Assembly (NCBI GenBank): GCA_947458345.1 | Contig: CANHBU010000012.1 | Location: 1 to 13,812 of the forward strand | Length of the DNA stretch: 13,812 nt | From: Comamonadaceae bacterium | GTDB taxonomy: Bacteria; Pseudomonadota; Gammaproteobacteria; Burkholderiales; Burkholderiaceae_C | Reading direction: 5' to 3' | Shown: positions 1 to 6,604 of the stretch, one piece after another | How the letters are laid out: the number at the start of each line of letters is the position of its first letter | Position numbering within the stretch: position 1 is the stretch's first letter | Notes under the pieces: generated by a model | What the model was told of the DNA's origin: nothing | The model's input: only the letters and a program-made list of their open reading frames with translations | Database searches by the model: none | Program-made: the position numbers and the translations under genes

Positions 1-37
1 ATCGCCCCCCCGCTCGGCCCCCCCTTTGGCCACACCC

Positions 38-427
38 CTACTGGGTGTAACCGCTGCAAGCCCCGGCGACGGGCCGCCCCTTGCACTCGCGCTTGAGGCG
101 GGCGCTGCGTTCGGCCGGCGTTTCGCCCGAGCCGCCGGGCCGCACCTTGGGCGCGGGGCTGCGCGGCGCGGCTTTGCCGTCGGTTTTAGGGGCCTCTGAC
201 CTGCTGCCAGCGGCGGGCCCGGCCGCCCCCGAGCCGGTCTGGCCATGACCTGCGCCTGAGAGCATCAGCAGCCAGCACAGGGCGGCGCCTCGGAGCAAAC
301 CTGGGGCCAAACCAGAAGCCAAACGGGTGGCTAAAAGGGTGACTAAACGGGCGCCAAAAATTGGAACGGGCCCGTTCAGAGGCGACGCACTGCGTTTACT
401 GAAGCCTGGAATCGACTGAGCCGGCAT
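38..427 (-). CDS. small exported protein of unknown function
   Basis: I do not recognise a named family. The 129-residue product has a basic N-terminus, then a hydrophobic stretch (about residues 44-62) ending in a signal-peptidase-like Gly-His-Gly-Gln, then a Pro/Ala/Gly-rich low-complexity middle. It ends in a compact tail with two cysteines (RECKGRPVAGACSGYTQ). That looks like a periplasmic or secreted protein with one possible disulfide. I chose the ATG at 427 because a GGGAGG ribosome site sits six bases upstream of it. The earlier in-frame ATG at 442 has no such site. The gene begins inside the end of yacG (32-base overlap), so translation is probably coupled and it is likely the last gene of the pil-coaE-zapD-yacG run. 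The signal region is unusually long if translated from 427. That it is a real gene is likely; its function is unknown. Confidence 0.6.
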   Translation of the reverse strand: MPAQSIPGFSKRSASPLNGPVPIFGARLVTLLATRLASGLAPGLLRGAALCWLLMLSGAGHGQTGSGAAGPAAGSRSEAPKTDGKAAPRSPAPKVRPGGSGETPAERSARLKRECKGRPVAGACSGYTQ

Positions 428-626
428 CGTGCGCCTCCCCATCGTCCGCAGACTGCTTGGCCGGCATGCGAAATTGTTCGCTGGCCCAGGCGCCGAAATC
501 GAGCTGCTTGCAACGGGCCGAACAAAAAGGCCGGGCGGGGTTAGCCGGGCTGTACAGGCTGGCTGCGCCGCAGGCCGGACAGGGCACGGTGCGCGCGGGG
601 CGGGCGGGATCGGCAGGCGTTGTCAT
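396..626 (-). CDS. yacG: YacG, zinc-binding DNA gyrase inhibitor
   Basis: The 76-residue protein shows the full YacG signature: a CPACG knuckle at about residues 16-20, then FCSARCKQLDFGAWASE at about 34-50. Its four cysteines (C-x2-C and C-x3-C) bind one zinc ion. From the family, E. coli YacG binds GyrB and inhibits gyrase DNA binding and supercoiling; I assume the same here. The length is normal for the family. A GGAG site lies nine bases before the ATG. It follows zapD by 45 bases and overlaps the next gene by 32 bases. The coaE-zapD-yacG order is widely conserved in proteobacteria, often beside pilBCD as here, which supports the call. The C-terminal tail after the zinc module is acidic and probably disordered. 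Confidence 0.93.
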   Translation of the reverse strand: MTTPADPARPARTVPCPACGAASLYSPANPARPFCSARCKQLDFGAWASEQFRMPAKQSADDGEAHDAGSVDSRLQ

Positions 627-671
627 GCGGGCAAACTCCGTCGCGCCGTGGCACTGCGTCCGCCACCGGAC

Positions 672-1469
672 TCAGGCACACAACGTAACTTCCAATTGTG
701 CATCTTCGCTCGAAGATTGCACCCGCTGACCATCAACAATCGTCATCAATCGGACCGAAACCACCAGACGGTTGCCGCTGATCTCGGGGAACAGGCCCAG
801 CTGCGGGTCGATGCGAAGCCGCAGCAGGCCAAAACTGCGCCCCTGCGGCAGGTTTTGCTGGTAATGCCCGCCTGCGCACATCACTTTCTGAGGCACGCCC
901 GAATCACGCAGCAACTTGAGCAGCAAGCCCACCGACTCGGCCAGTGGCAAAAAGCCGTCCACCCAACGCTTGAGGTCGGCGCGGCGGTGCCCAAGCTCCA
1001 GGTGACGCCAGGCGTGATAGGCCGGCAGATCGAACTCACAGGTGCCGCCCGGAATGCTCGCGCGACTGCGCAAGCTCATGAGCCAGTCGATCTCTGTCAG
1101 GGCGTGACCGGGTTTGCCCGGCTGCTCTTTCAAAGCGGCAAAGCAGGCATCGAGCTGGCCGATCACCTGTTCGAGTGCCCCTTCTGAAATCGCCGGATTG
1201 CCACGGTAGGCCGCGAGCGCATGCTTTTGCTTCTCCAGATCCTTGAGCACATCGGTCTTGAGCTCGGCGCGCGCGCCCACCTCCATGATCTCGAACAAGG
1301 TGGTGATGGCAAAGTGATGGTCGGTCGAACCGCTGCGCCCCATCAGCTCACCCAAGCGGAAGAACAGGTGCTCAAGGCGCAGGTAGGTCCGGATGCGCTC
1401 GTTGAAGGGGTACTCGTACAGGATCACGGCACAGGGCGTTGGCGGCACGGGGGCTGGGTGCGGCATCAT
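672..1469 (-). CDS. zapD: ZapD, cell division protein that cross-links FtsZ
   Basis: The conserved N-terminal ILYEYPFNERIRTYLRLEHLF block is diagnostic of ZapD (formerly YacF/DUF1342). From the family, ZapD is a cytoplasmic protein that binds the FtsZ C-terminal tail and bundles protofilaments at the Z ring. The rest is helical and then beta-rich, ending in an LRLRIDPQLGLFPEISGNRLVVSVR-type strand region, here described only by its ends. The start is uncertain. The ATG at 1469 overlaps the coaE stop (ATGA), giving 265 residues, but adds a Pro-rich 14-residue leader not typical of the family. A GTG at 1427 sits exactly where most homologues begin and would give 251 residues. Neither has a good ribosome site at normal spacing. 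I list the coupled start as the outer limit. It sits between coaE and yacG, the usual place. Confidence 0.92.
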   Translation of the reverse strand: MMPHPAPVPPTPCAVILYEYPFNERIRTYLRLEHLFFRLGELMGRSGSTDHHFAITTLFEIMEVGARAELKTDVLKDLEKQKHALAAYRGNPAISEGALEQVIGQLDACFAALKEQPGKPGHALTEIDWLMSLRSRASIPGGTCEFDLPAYHAWRHLELGHRRADLKRWVDGFLPLAESVGLLLKLLRDSGVPQKVMCAGGHYQQNLPQGRSFGLLRLRIDPQLGLFPEISGNRLVVSVRLMTIVDGQRVQSSSEDAQLEVTLCA

Positions 1470-2089
1470 AGCCCGAAGTGTTGCCAGACCTCCCCGACCT
1501 GCTGGCGCAAGTGCGCCAGGCTCAAGCCCGCATTGGCCAGGCAGACATCGGCTGCAGCCAGGCGCTGGGCGCGGCTGGCCTGCTGCGCGATCACCTTCTC
1601 AACCGCCTCGCGCGACCAGCCGCTGCGCGCCATCACGCGCTCGATCTGCAGGGGCACGCTGCAGTCGACCACCAGCACGGCGTCGACCTGCGAGCGCCAG
1701 CGGCCTGACTCGACCAGCAGCGGCACATCGAAGACGACGCAGCGCGCGCCCGCCGCGCGGGCCTGCGCGGCCTGCTGCTCGGTCTGCAGCGCCACCAAAG
1801 GGTGCACGATGTCTTGCAGCCGCTGGCGCGCCGATGCATCGCCAAACACCAGCGCACGCATCGCTTCGCGGTCCATCGCGCCATCGGGGCCTACGAAAGA
1901 TGGGCCAAATGCTTGCCCGATCGCCGGCATGGCCGCACCACCGGCCAGAGTCAGCGCACGCGCAATCGCATCGGCGTCCACCACCGCAGCACCGCAACGC
2001 GCAAGCATGCCCGCCACCGTGCTCTTGCCGCTGCCAATGCCGCCGGTCAAGCCGATGCGCCAAGGCCTTGTCGATCTGCGCTCCACCAC
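1466..2089 (-). CDS. coaE: CoaE, dephospho-CoA kinase
   Basis: CoaE catalyses the last step of coenzyme A synthesis, ATP-dependent phosphorylation of the ribose 3'-hydroxyl of dephospho-CoA, in the cytoplasm. The 207-residue protein opens with the P-loop GLTGGIGSGKST (residues 13-24). It continues with the conserved VVDADAIAR segment (acidic residues near the catalytic site), the DIVHPLV motif of the CoA-binding region and VFDVPLLVESG. Length matches the family. It begins with two tandem GTG codons; a strong AAGGAGG site (2092-2098) is only two bases from the first (2089) but five bases from the second (2086), so the second may be the true start. The 3' end overlaps the zapD start by an ATGA, and pilD ends 12 bases upstream. 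Base use matches the neighbouring genes. Confidence 0.96.
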   Translation of the reverse strand: MVERRSTRPWRIGLTGGIGSGKSTVAGMLARCGAAVVDADAIARALTLAGGAAMPAIGQAFGPSFVGPDGAMDREAMRALVFGDASARQRLQDIVHPLVALQTEQQAAQARAAGARCVVFDVPLLVESGRWRSQVDAVLVVDCSVPLQIERVMARSGWSREAVEKVIAQQASRAQRLAAADVCLANAGLSLAHLRQQVGEVWQHFGL

Positions 2090-2101
2090 CGCCTCCTTCG
2101 T

Positions 2102-2962
2102 TTAAGGCCAAAGCCCGTAGGGCGGCGCAAGCCACATCACAGCAGCGCCGGCCATGGCCAAGTAGGGCCCAAAGGCCAGCGGCTGACCGGCACCGAGTCG
2201 GCCGCTCCAGCGCAGGCCCAGGCCAACGACAGCGCCGCTGAGGCTAGCCAGCAGCAGCAGTGGCAACAAAGCCTGCCATCCCAGCCAAGCGCCCAGCGCT
2301 GCAAGCAGCTTGAAGTCACCCTGCCCGATACCCTGCTTGCCCGTGACCAGCGCAAAGCCTTGCTGAACCAACCACAGCGCCAGATAGCCCGCCACGGCGC
2401 CCCAGAGCGCGTCGCTCAGCGCCGTCTGGCTCCATCCGGCAGCCGCGCTGATCAAGCCGCCCCACAGCAAAGGCAAGGTCAGCGCATCGGGCAAAAGCTG
2501 CGTGTCCGCATCGATGCAGGCCAAGGCCAGCAAGGTCGCAGCAAACGCCGCCCACACCAAAGCCGAAGCGCTCAGCCCCCAACGCCAGGCGCAGGCTGCA
2601 AAAAGCACCGCGGTCAGCAACTCGACGGCGGGGTAGCGCCAGCCGATCGGGCTTTGACAGGCGCGGCAACGCCCGCGCAAAAACAGGTAGCCCAGCAGCG
2701 GGATGTTGTCCCGCCAGGCCAGCGCCTGGCCGCAGGCCGGACAGTGAGACCGGGGCCTGGCCAAGTTGTAAGGCGCGGGGGTCGGCGCGGCCGCTGGAGA
2801 AGTGGTCGGCGCGGGGCCGCCATCGTGCTCGGCCAGCCACAGGGCCACATCCTGCGCCCATTGCTGCTCCAGCATGCGCGGCAGCCGGTGGATCACCACA
2901 TTGAGAAAACTGCCCACGATCAGCCCGAACAAGGCAGCGACCAGCAGCAAGGTCTCATCCAT
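2102..2962 (-). CDS. pilD: PilD, type IV prepilin peptidase/methyltransferase
   Basis: This is an inner-membrane aspartic peptidase that cleaves type IV prepilin leaders and N-methylates the new N-terminus. The 286-residue protein has the N-terminal GLIVGSFLNVVIHRLPRM segment, a cytoplasmic zinc-binding loop with paired CxxC motifs (C74/C77 and C99/C102), then several membrane helices. The two conserved aspartate sites are in IDADTQLLPD (D151/D153) and GQGDFK (D216), so both catalytic aspartates are present. The linker before the first CxxC is Ala/Pro/Thr-rich. Its ATG overlaps the pilC stop (TGATG), so translation is probably coupled. Position after pilB and pilC is the usual one. If the organism also has type II secretion, this peptidase may serve both systems; that cannot be seen here. 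Confidence 0.95.
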   Translation of the reverse strand: MDETLLLVAALFGLIVGSFLNVVIHRLPRMLEQQWAQDVALWLAEHDGGPAPTTSPAAAPTPAPYNLARPRSHCPACGQALAWRDNIPLLGYLFLRGRCRACQSPIGWRYPAVELLTAVLFAACAWRWGLSASALVWAAFAATLLALACIDADTQLLPDALTLPLLWGGLISAAAGWSQTALSDALWGAVAGYLALWLVQQGFALVTGKQGIGQGDFKLLAALGAWLGWQALLPLLLLASLSGAVVGLGLRWSGRLGAGQPLAFGPYLAMAGAAVMWLAPPYGLWP

Positions 2963-4188
2963 CAGACGATCTGCCCCATCTGGAAGATCGGCAGGTACAG
3001 CGCCAGCACGACGGCCCCGATCAGCAGCCCGAGCAAAACCACCGTGGCCGGCTCGAGCAGCCCCGACCAGTAGGCGATCCGCTCGTCAAGTTGCGCCTCC
3101 TCGAAATCGGCGGCCCGCTGCAGCAACTCCTCGAGCGTACCCGACTCCTCGCCAATGGCGGCCATTTGCTGCAGCAAAGGGCTAAACAGCGACTCGCGGG
3201 CCATCGCCAGACGCAGGCTGCTACCGCGCGCTACTTGCTCGCGCACGCGCACGGTGGCCTGGGCATAGGCCCGGTGGCCACAAGCGCCTCGCACCCAATG
3301 CAGCGCTTCGGTCAAGGGCAAGCCGGCAGCCAGCAAGGTGGCCAGCGTGCGCGCCCAAAGCGCCACCGCCGCCTGGCGCAGCAGCGGGCCCCACAGCGGC
3401 AGGCCCAGCAAGGCATCATCGAGCCCTTGCACCCAGCCGGCCTTGCGTCGCCAGGACCGCTGCACCAGCACGGCGCCCACCAGGGCCAGCGCAAGCACGG
3501 CTGGCCCCCACTGGGTGGACCATCGGCTCAAGGCGATCAGCTGCTGCGTGGCCCAGGGCAGGTCGGCACCGAATGAGGCGAAAACGCTCTCGAAGGTGGG
3601 CACCACCACCACCATGATCACCGCCAGCACGCCCAGTGCCACCGCCAGCACCACCGCAGGGTAAAACAAGGCGGTGCGCACGCGGCGGGCCAGCGCCGCA
3701 CTCTTGTCCAGATGCACCGCCAGACGCTCGAGCAAAACGTCGAGCCGGCCAGAGGCCTCGCCGGCTTCAATCAAGGCAATGTAAAGCGTGCTGAAGACGG
3801 GCCCCTGGCGCCGCAGGGCTGCAGCCAGCGTCATGCCGTTTTCCAGATCGGCGTGCAGCCGCTCGAGCAGATCGATCACACCGCTGTGCGTCTGGCTGCG
3901 CGCCAGCAGTTGCAGCGCCTGCAACAAGGGCAGCCCCGCCCGCAGCAAGGCAGACAGTTGGCGGGTCAGCTGGGCCACATCGCCGCGGCTCACCGGTCTG
4001 ATGCGGGCGACCTTGACCGCGCGCAGCTCAAGGCTGCGCAGACCCCGGCGCCGCAGCAAGGCCCTGAGCTGGTTTTCACCCCAGGCGCGGCTGCGCCCGC
4101 GCTGCAGCCGGCCCTGGGCATCGCGGGCCTGCCAGTCAAAAGATCGCTCGGTGCGGCGCGAGCGCCGCTCGAGCGCGCCGGCGCTCAT
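2962..4188 (-). CDS. pilC: PilC, type IV pilus inner-membrane platform protein
   Basis: This is the polytopic platform protein that couples the cytoplasmic ATPase to pilin insertion and extraction. The 408-residue protein has two T2SSF domains (about 71-195 and 275-397), each with the LLRAGLPLLQAL / LLAAGLPLTEAL motif and the EAGEASGRL / IGEESGTLEELL motif. Hydrophobic segments lie at about 173-197, 229-243 and 378-402, the normal three-helix layout. The N-terminal tail is strongly basic (RRSRRTER). A GGGGGGA run is close upstream of the ATG. It lies 48 bases after pilB and overlaps pilD by the TGATG junction. The homologous GspF of type II secretion is the alternative, but the pilB-C-D-coaE order favours the pilus protein. 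Confidence 0.94.
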   Translation of the reverse strand: MSAGALERRSRRTERSFDWQARDAQGRLQRGRSRAWGENQLRALLRRRGLRSLELRAVKVARIRPVSRGDVAQLTRQLSALLRAGLPLLQALQLLARSQTHSGVIDLLERLHADLENGMTLAAALRRQGPVFSTLYIALIEAGEASGRLDVLLERLAVHLDKSAALARRVRTALFYPAVVLAVALGVLAVIMVVVVPTFESVFASFGADLPWATQQLIALSRWSTQWGPAVLALALVGAVLVQRSWRRKAGWVQGLDDALLGLPLWGPLLRQAAVALWARTLATLLAAGLPLTEALHWVRGACGHRAYAQATVRVREQVARGSSLRLAMARESLFSPLLQQMAAIGEESGTLEELLQRAADFEEAQLDERIAYWSGLLEPATVVLLGLLIGAVVLALYLPIFQMGQIV

Positions 4189-4236
4189 GCGTCCCCCCTG
4201 GGCGGCTGCAGAGCGAGCCAGACGGCGCTGCTTGGC

Positions 4237-5478
4237 TTAGGCATGGGTGTGGGCCAATACTTCTTCGATCGAGGTCTGGCCCAGTTTAACTTTGCCCCAG
4301 GCGGCCTGCCGCAAGCTCATCACCCCTTCTTGCGCGGCCTGGCGCGCCAGCTCGGCCACGCCCGCGTCCTTGAGCACCAACTCGGCCATGGCATCGCTCA
4401 CGGGCATCACCTGAAAGACACCGATACGGCCCAAGTACCCGCCCAGGCAGCGCTCACAGCCGACCGGCTCATAAATGGGCTCGCTGCCGGCCAAGCAGGC
4501 CGGCGGGCAGCCGGCCTCGCGCATCATCTGCAGCGGCGGCACCATTTCGCGGCGGCAATGCGGACACAGGCGCCTGAGCAGGCGCTGGGCCGTGATCAGC
4601 ACCACACTGGCGGCCACATTGTGCGCCGCCACACCAATTTGGCGCAGGCGCATCAAGGTGCTCGGCGCGTCATTGGTGTGCAGCGTGGAGAACACCAGAT
4701 GGCCGGTCTGCGCTGCCTTGAGCGCCATATCGGCCGTCTCGAGGTCGCGCACCTCGCCGATCATGATCACATCCGGGTCCTGACGCAAGAAGGCGCGCAA
4801 GGCAACGGCAAAGGTCAGGCCAGCTTTTTCCTGGATGCTCACCTGGTTGATGCCACTGAGGTTGATTTCGCAGGGATCCTCGGCGGTGCAGATATTGACG
4901 CCGGTCCGGTTGAGCCGCTGCAAGCAGCTGTACATCGACAAGGTCTTGCCAGCACCGGTCGGACCGGTGACCAAAATCATGCCGTGCGAACGCGCCAGCG
5001 CCTGCAGCACAGACGCCTTTTGCTCGGCCTCATAGCCGAGCGCATCGAGGTCCAGATGCGCCGGCGCGGCATCGATCAGACGCACGACCAGCTTTTCGCC
5101 ATGCACCGTGGGCAAGGTGCTCACTCGAAAGTCCGCCCACTGACCCGCGACCAACTGATGGCGCAGACGGCCATCTTGCGGCAGACGCTTTTCGGCAATG
5201 TCCAGACGGGCCAGTACCTTGATGCGCGAAGCCACCCGCTCGCGCACAGCCAGCGGCGGACGCACCCATTCCTGCAACTGACCGTCGACGCGGATGCGAA
5301 TGCGGTAGCTGCCCTCATAGGGCTCAAAGTGCAAGTCCGAAGCACGCAGCGCATGCGCCCAGTGCAAAAGGCGATCGAGCAAGCGCACCACCGCGCCATC
5401 GTCGGCCAATCCAGCCTTGAGCAAAGCCTGCAAATCGGCCTGCGCCGCCAACAACGAAGAAGCATCGGTGACCTGCAT
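4237..5478 (-). CDS. pilB: PilB-type assembly ATPase lacking the N-terminal domain
   Basis: This is a GspE/PulE-family hexameric ATPase that would power pilus extension from the cytoplasmic face of the PilC platform. At 413 residues it is short; classical PilB proteins are roughly 560-580. It begins directly in the second domain (LLDRLLHWAHALRASDLHFEP, residues 33-53). It keeps Walker A GPTGAGKT (172-179), the Asp-box region (about 200), Walker B VIMIGE (237-242), the His box STLHTND (264-270) and a four-cysteine zinc motif (C305, C308, C341, C344). All catalytic parts therefore look intact; the MshEN/N1 domain that usually comes first is missing. An in-frame TGA lies nine codons before the ATG, so the reading frame cannot extend upstream. 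No clear ribosome site is visible. Gene order with pilC and pilD supports the pilus assignment; a GspE role is the alternative. Confidence 0.9.
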   Translation of the reverse strand: MQVTDASSLLAAQADLQALLKAGLADDGAVVRLLDRLLHWAHALRASDLHFEPYEGSYRIRIRVDGQLQEWVRPPLAVRERVASRIKVLARLDIAEKRLPQDGRLRHQLVAGQWADFRVSTLPTVHGEKLVVRLIDAAPAHLDLDALGYEAEQKASVLQALARSHGMILVTGPTGAGKTLSMYSCLQRLNRTGVNICTAEDPCEINLSGINQVSIQEKAGLTFAVALRAFLRQDPDVIMIGEVRDLETADMALKAAQTGHLVFSTLHTNDAPSTLMRLRQIGVAAHNVAASVVLITAQRLLRRLCPHCRREMVPPLQMMREAGCPPACLAGSEPIYEPVGCERCLGGYLGRIGVFQVMPVSDAMAELVLKDAGVAELARQAAQEGVMSLRQAAWGKVKLGQTSIEEVLAHTHA

Positions 5479-5512
5479 CGGCGCATGATGCGAGCCGGGG
5501 CTTTTTCATGGC

Positions 5513-5529
5513 CTAGGTCTTACACCTAG
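5513..5529. repeat. short inverted repeat upstream of pilB
   Basis: CTAGGT and ACCTAG are perfect 6-base arms separated by CTTAC. The repeat lies 35-51 bases before the pilB start codon, so it could be a regulator site or a small hairpin in the pilB leader. CTAG is a rare tetranucleotide in many bacteria, and two copies this close stand out. No function can be assigned. Confidence 0.4.
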
Positions 5530-5578
5530 CCAGGCGCGCGCGAGTCATTTCTTGACATTGCAAAGGTTGCCACACGAC

Positions 5579-5672
5579 TTTCGTCACGACGAAAAGCCCT
5601 GGCGACGCGGCAATCGAGTACCCAGGCAGCTAATGGATCGCTACGCGAAAACGCCAAGGGATGTGACAGGCC
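5579..5672. repeat. degenerate interspersed-repeat-like element (REP/BIME-type)
   Basis: The stretch resembles the widespread repeat class whose ends read roughly CGTCATTGCGA...GCGGCAATCCA and TGGATCGCC...CGATGACAGG. Here I see CGTCACGACGA near 5582, GCGACGCGGCAATCGAGT in the left half, then TGGATCGCTACGCG and GATGTGACAGG in the right half. The two halves form an imperfect inverted repeat. The left end also carries a perfect palindrome, TTTCGTC-AC-GACGAAA (5579-5594). It lies at the junction between the conserved pil block and the accessory catabolic block. The match is from memory of the repeat class and the copy is decayed, so the call is tentative. Confidence 0.35.
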
Positions 5673-5703
5673 CGCAGCAAAAGCCGAATTCGGCAGCCTA
5701 TCG

Positions 5704-5817
5704 TCACGCCTCGTCGCCAATGCCATTGCGCAGCGTGCCGTCGCTGTAGCAGCTGTAGCCAGCAATGTGATGCACCCAGGAGGGCGCCGCATGGTGGAAA
5801 GAGCTGATGAGTTTCAT
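5704..5817 (-). pseudogene. 37-codon ORF, possible remnant of a FAH-family gene
   Basis: A short ORF starts at an ATG preceded by an AAGGA site eight bases upstream and encodes MKLISSFHHAAPSW... for 37 residues before a TGA. The opening resembles the N-terminus of fumarylacetoacetate hydrolase (FAH) family proteins, which often begin MKLISF...SWG, and such hydrolases are common in aromatic catabolic clusters like the adjacent one. Nothing FAH-like follows in any frame, so if the resemblance is real only the first few dozen codons survive. It lies downstream of iclR and beyond a likely terminator. The alternative is a genuine short peptide, or chance. Remnant status is inference. Confidence 0.3.
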
Positions 5818-5836
5818 GGCACGAGTCCTTGCCTTT

Positions 5837-5871
5837 AAAAAAATCAGGGCATGCGGGCGCTGATGTCCCTG
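5837..5871 (-). terminator. Rho-independent terminator overlapping the iclR stop
   Basis: Read on the minus strand, CAGGG-A-CAT pairs with ATGCCCTG (eight base pairs with one bulged A) around a ten-base loop, and seven T residues follow directly. The stem spans 5845-5871 and the T run is 5837-5843. It overlaps the last codons and stop of the iclR-type gene and would end the VOC-hydroxylase-regulator transcript. Confidence 0.6.
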
Positions 5872-6596
5872 GCCGCACGCATCACGACCTGGGCCAGCTT
5901 GGGCACATCGATCACCGCCATGCGTTGCACCGTGGTCACCACCGACAGAGCGCCGGCCAGGCTGGCGTCGGCATAGTGCAAGGGCGCCGCCAGCGCCGCC
6001 AGATTGCTCTCGAGCTCGCCACAAGACAGGTAGTGACCGGCCTTGCGGATACCGCTGTAGTAGCGCCGCAGGCCGGGCCAGTCGGCAGGCAGTCCGGCAG
6101 CAACCGCTTGGGCGCCATGCGCATCGAACAAGCGGCGCAAGGCCGGCGAGGGCAAGCCCGCCAAGATCACTTTGGGTGCGGCGCCCTGAAACAGCGGCCT
6201 TGGTCGTCCCCTGCCATAGCTCAGGCTGGCCGGTGTCTGACCCATTTCACGGTGGATGTCGAGCAGTTGCTGCCCGTGCAGGCTGGAGATCACGCAGTCA
6301 AAACCCGTCTGCGCCACCAGATCCTTCATGAAGGCAAGGCCGCACTGCAACAAGGGATCGGCCTGGCGAATGTAGTGGTCGAGCACCACAATCCGAGGGC
6401 CCAGGGTAAAGCGCGCATCGGGCCCGCGCTGCAGCAAGCCGGCCGCGCTCAGCGCGCGCGCATACCGGTAACTGGTGGGCAGCGACACGCCCAGCGCCCG
6501 GCTGATGTCCTCGGCACTCCAGTGCAGGCGCTGCTCGGTAAACAGATCGAGCACGGCCAGCATGCGCGTCAAACTGGAGTCGGCTTTGTCGGTCAT
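5844..6596 (-). CDS. IclR-family transcriptional regulator
   Basis: The 250-residue protein has the IclR layout. An N-terminal winged helix-turn-helix (about residues 8-70, with SLTRMLAVLDLFTE then EDISRALGVSLPTSYRYARALSAAGLLQR) is followed by an effector-binding domain (about 85-245). The second domain includes the recognisable GAAPKVILAGLP helix, the RRYYSGIRKAGHYLSCGEL strand and the SLAGALSVVTTVQRM strand. IclR regulators of this kind usually sense aromatic or carboxylic acids and control adjacent catabolic genes. I start at the ATG at 6596, which matches the family N-terminus; upstream in-frame sequence is antisense to nothing useful and reads as non-coding. It lies eight bases after the FAD hydroxylase stop, in the same operon. 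The divergent promoter region at 8656-8805 is the obvious candidate target. Confidence 0.92.
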   Translation of the reverse strand: MTDKADSSLTRMLAVLDLFTEQRLHWSAEDISRALGVSLPTSYRYARALSAAGLLQRGPDARFTLGPRIVVLDHYIRQADPLLQCGLAFMKDLVAQTGFDCVISSLHGQQLLDIHREMGQTPASLSYGRGRPRPLFQGAAPKVILAGLPSPALRRLFDAHGAQAVAAGLPADWPGLRRYYSGIRKAGHYLSCGELESNLAALAAPLHYADASLAGALSVVTTVQRMAVIDVPKLAQVVMRAARDISARMP

Positions 6597-6604
6597 CGCG
6601 GCGA

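Noticed and set aside
1..37. C-rich stretch downstream of the small exported protein gene, considered as a terminator
   Set aside because: No stem with a following T run can be formed; nothing else is visible.
1802..3073. 423-codon plus-strand frame opposite coaE and pilD
   Set aside because: Same low-complexity antisense pattern; the minus strand encodes two proteins with intact motifs.
3712..5529. 605-codon open frame on the plus strand opposite pilB and pilC
   Set aside because: Its translation is rich in Gln, His, Arg and Ala with no recognisable motif, and it lies entirely opposite two clear genes. Long antisense frames are expected in high-GC DNA.
5560..5575. Possible sigma-54 promoter (TGGCA...TTGCA) on the minus strand before pilB
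   Set aside because: The GG and GC elements are separated by 8 bases instead of the required 10.
5552..5580. TTGACA on the plus strand as a -35 element
   Set aside because: No -10-like sequence lies at 16-18 bases and no gene follows on the plus strand.
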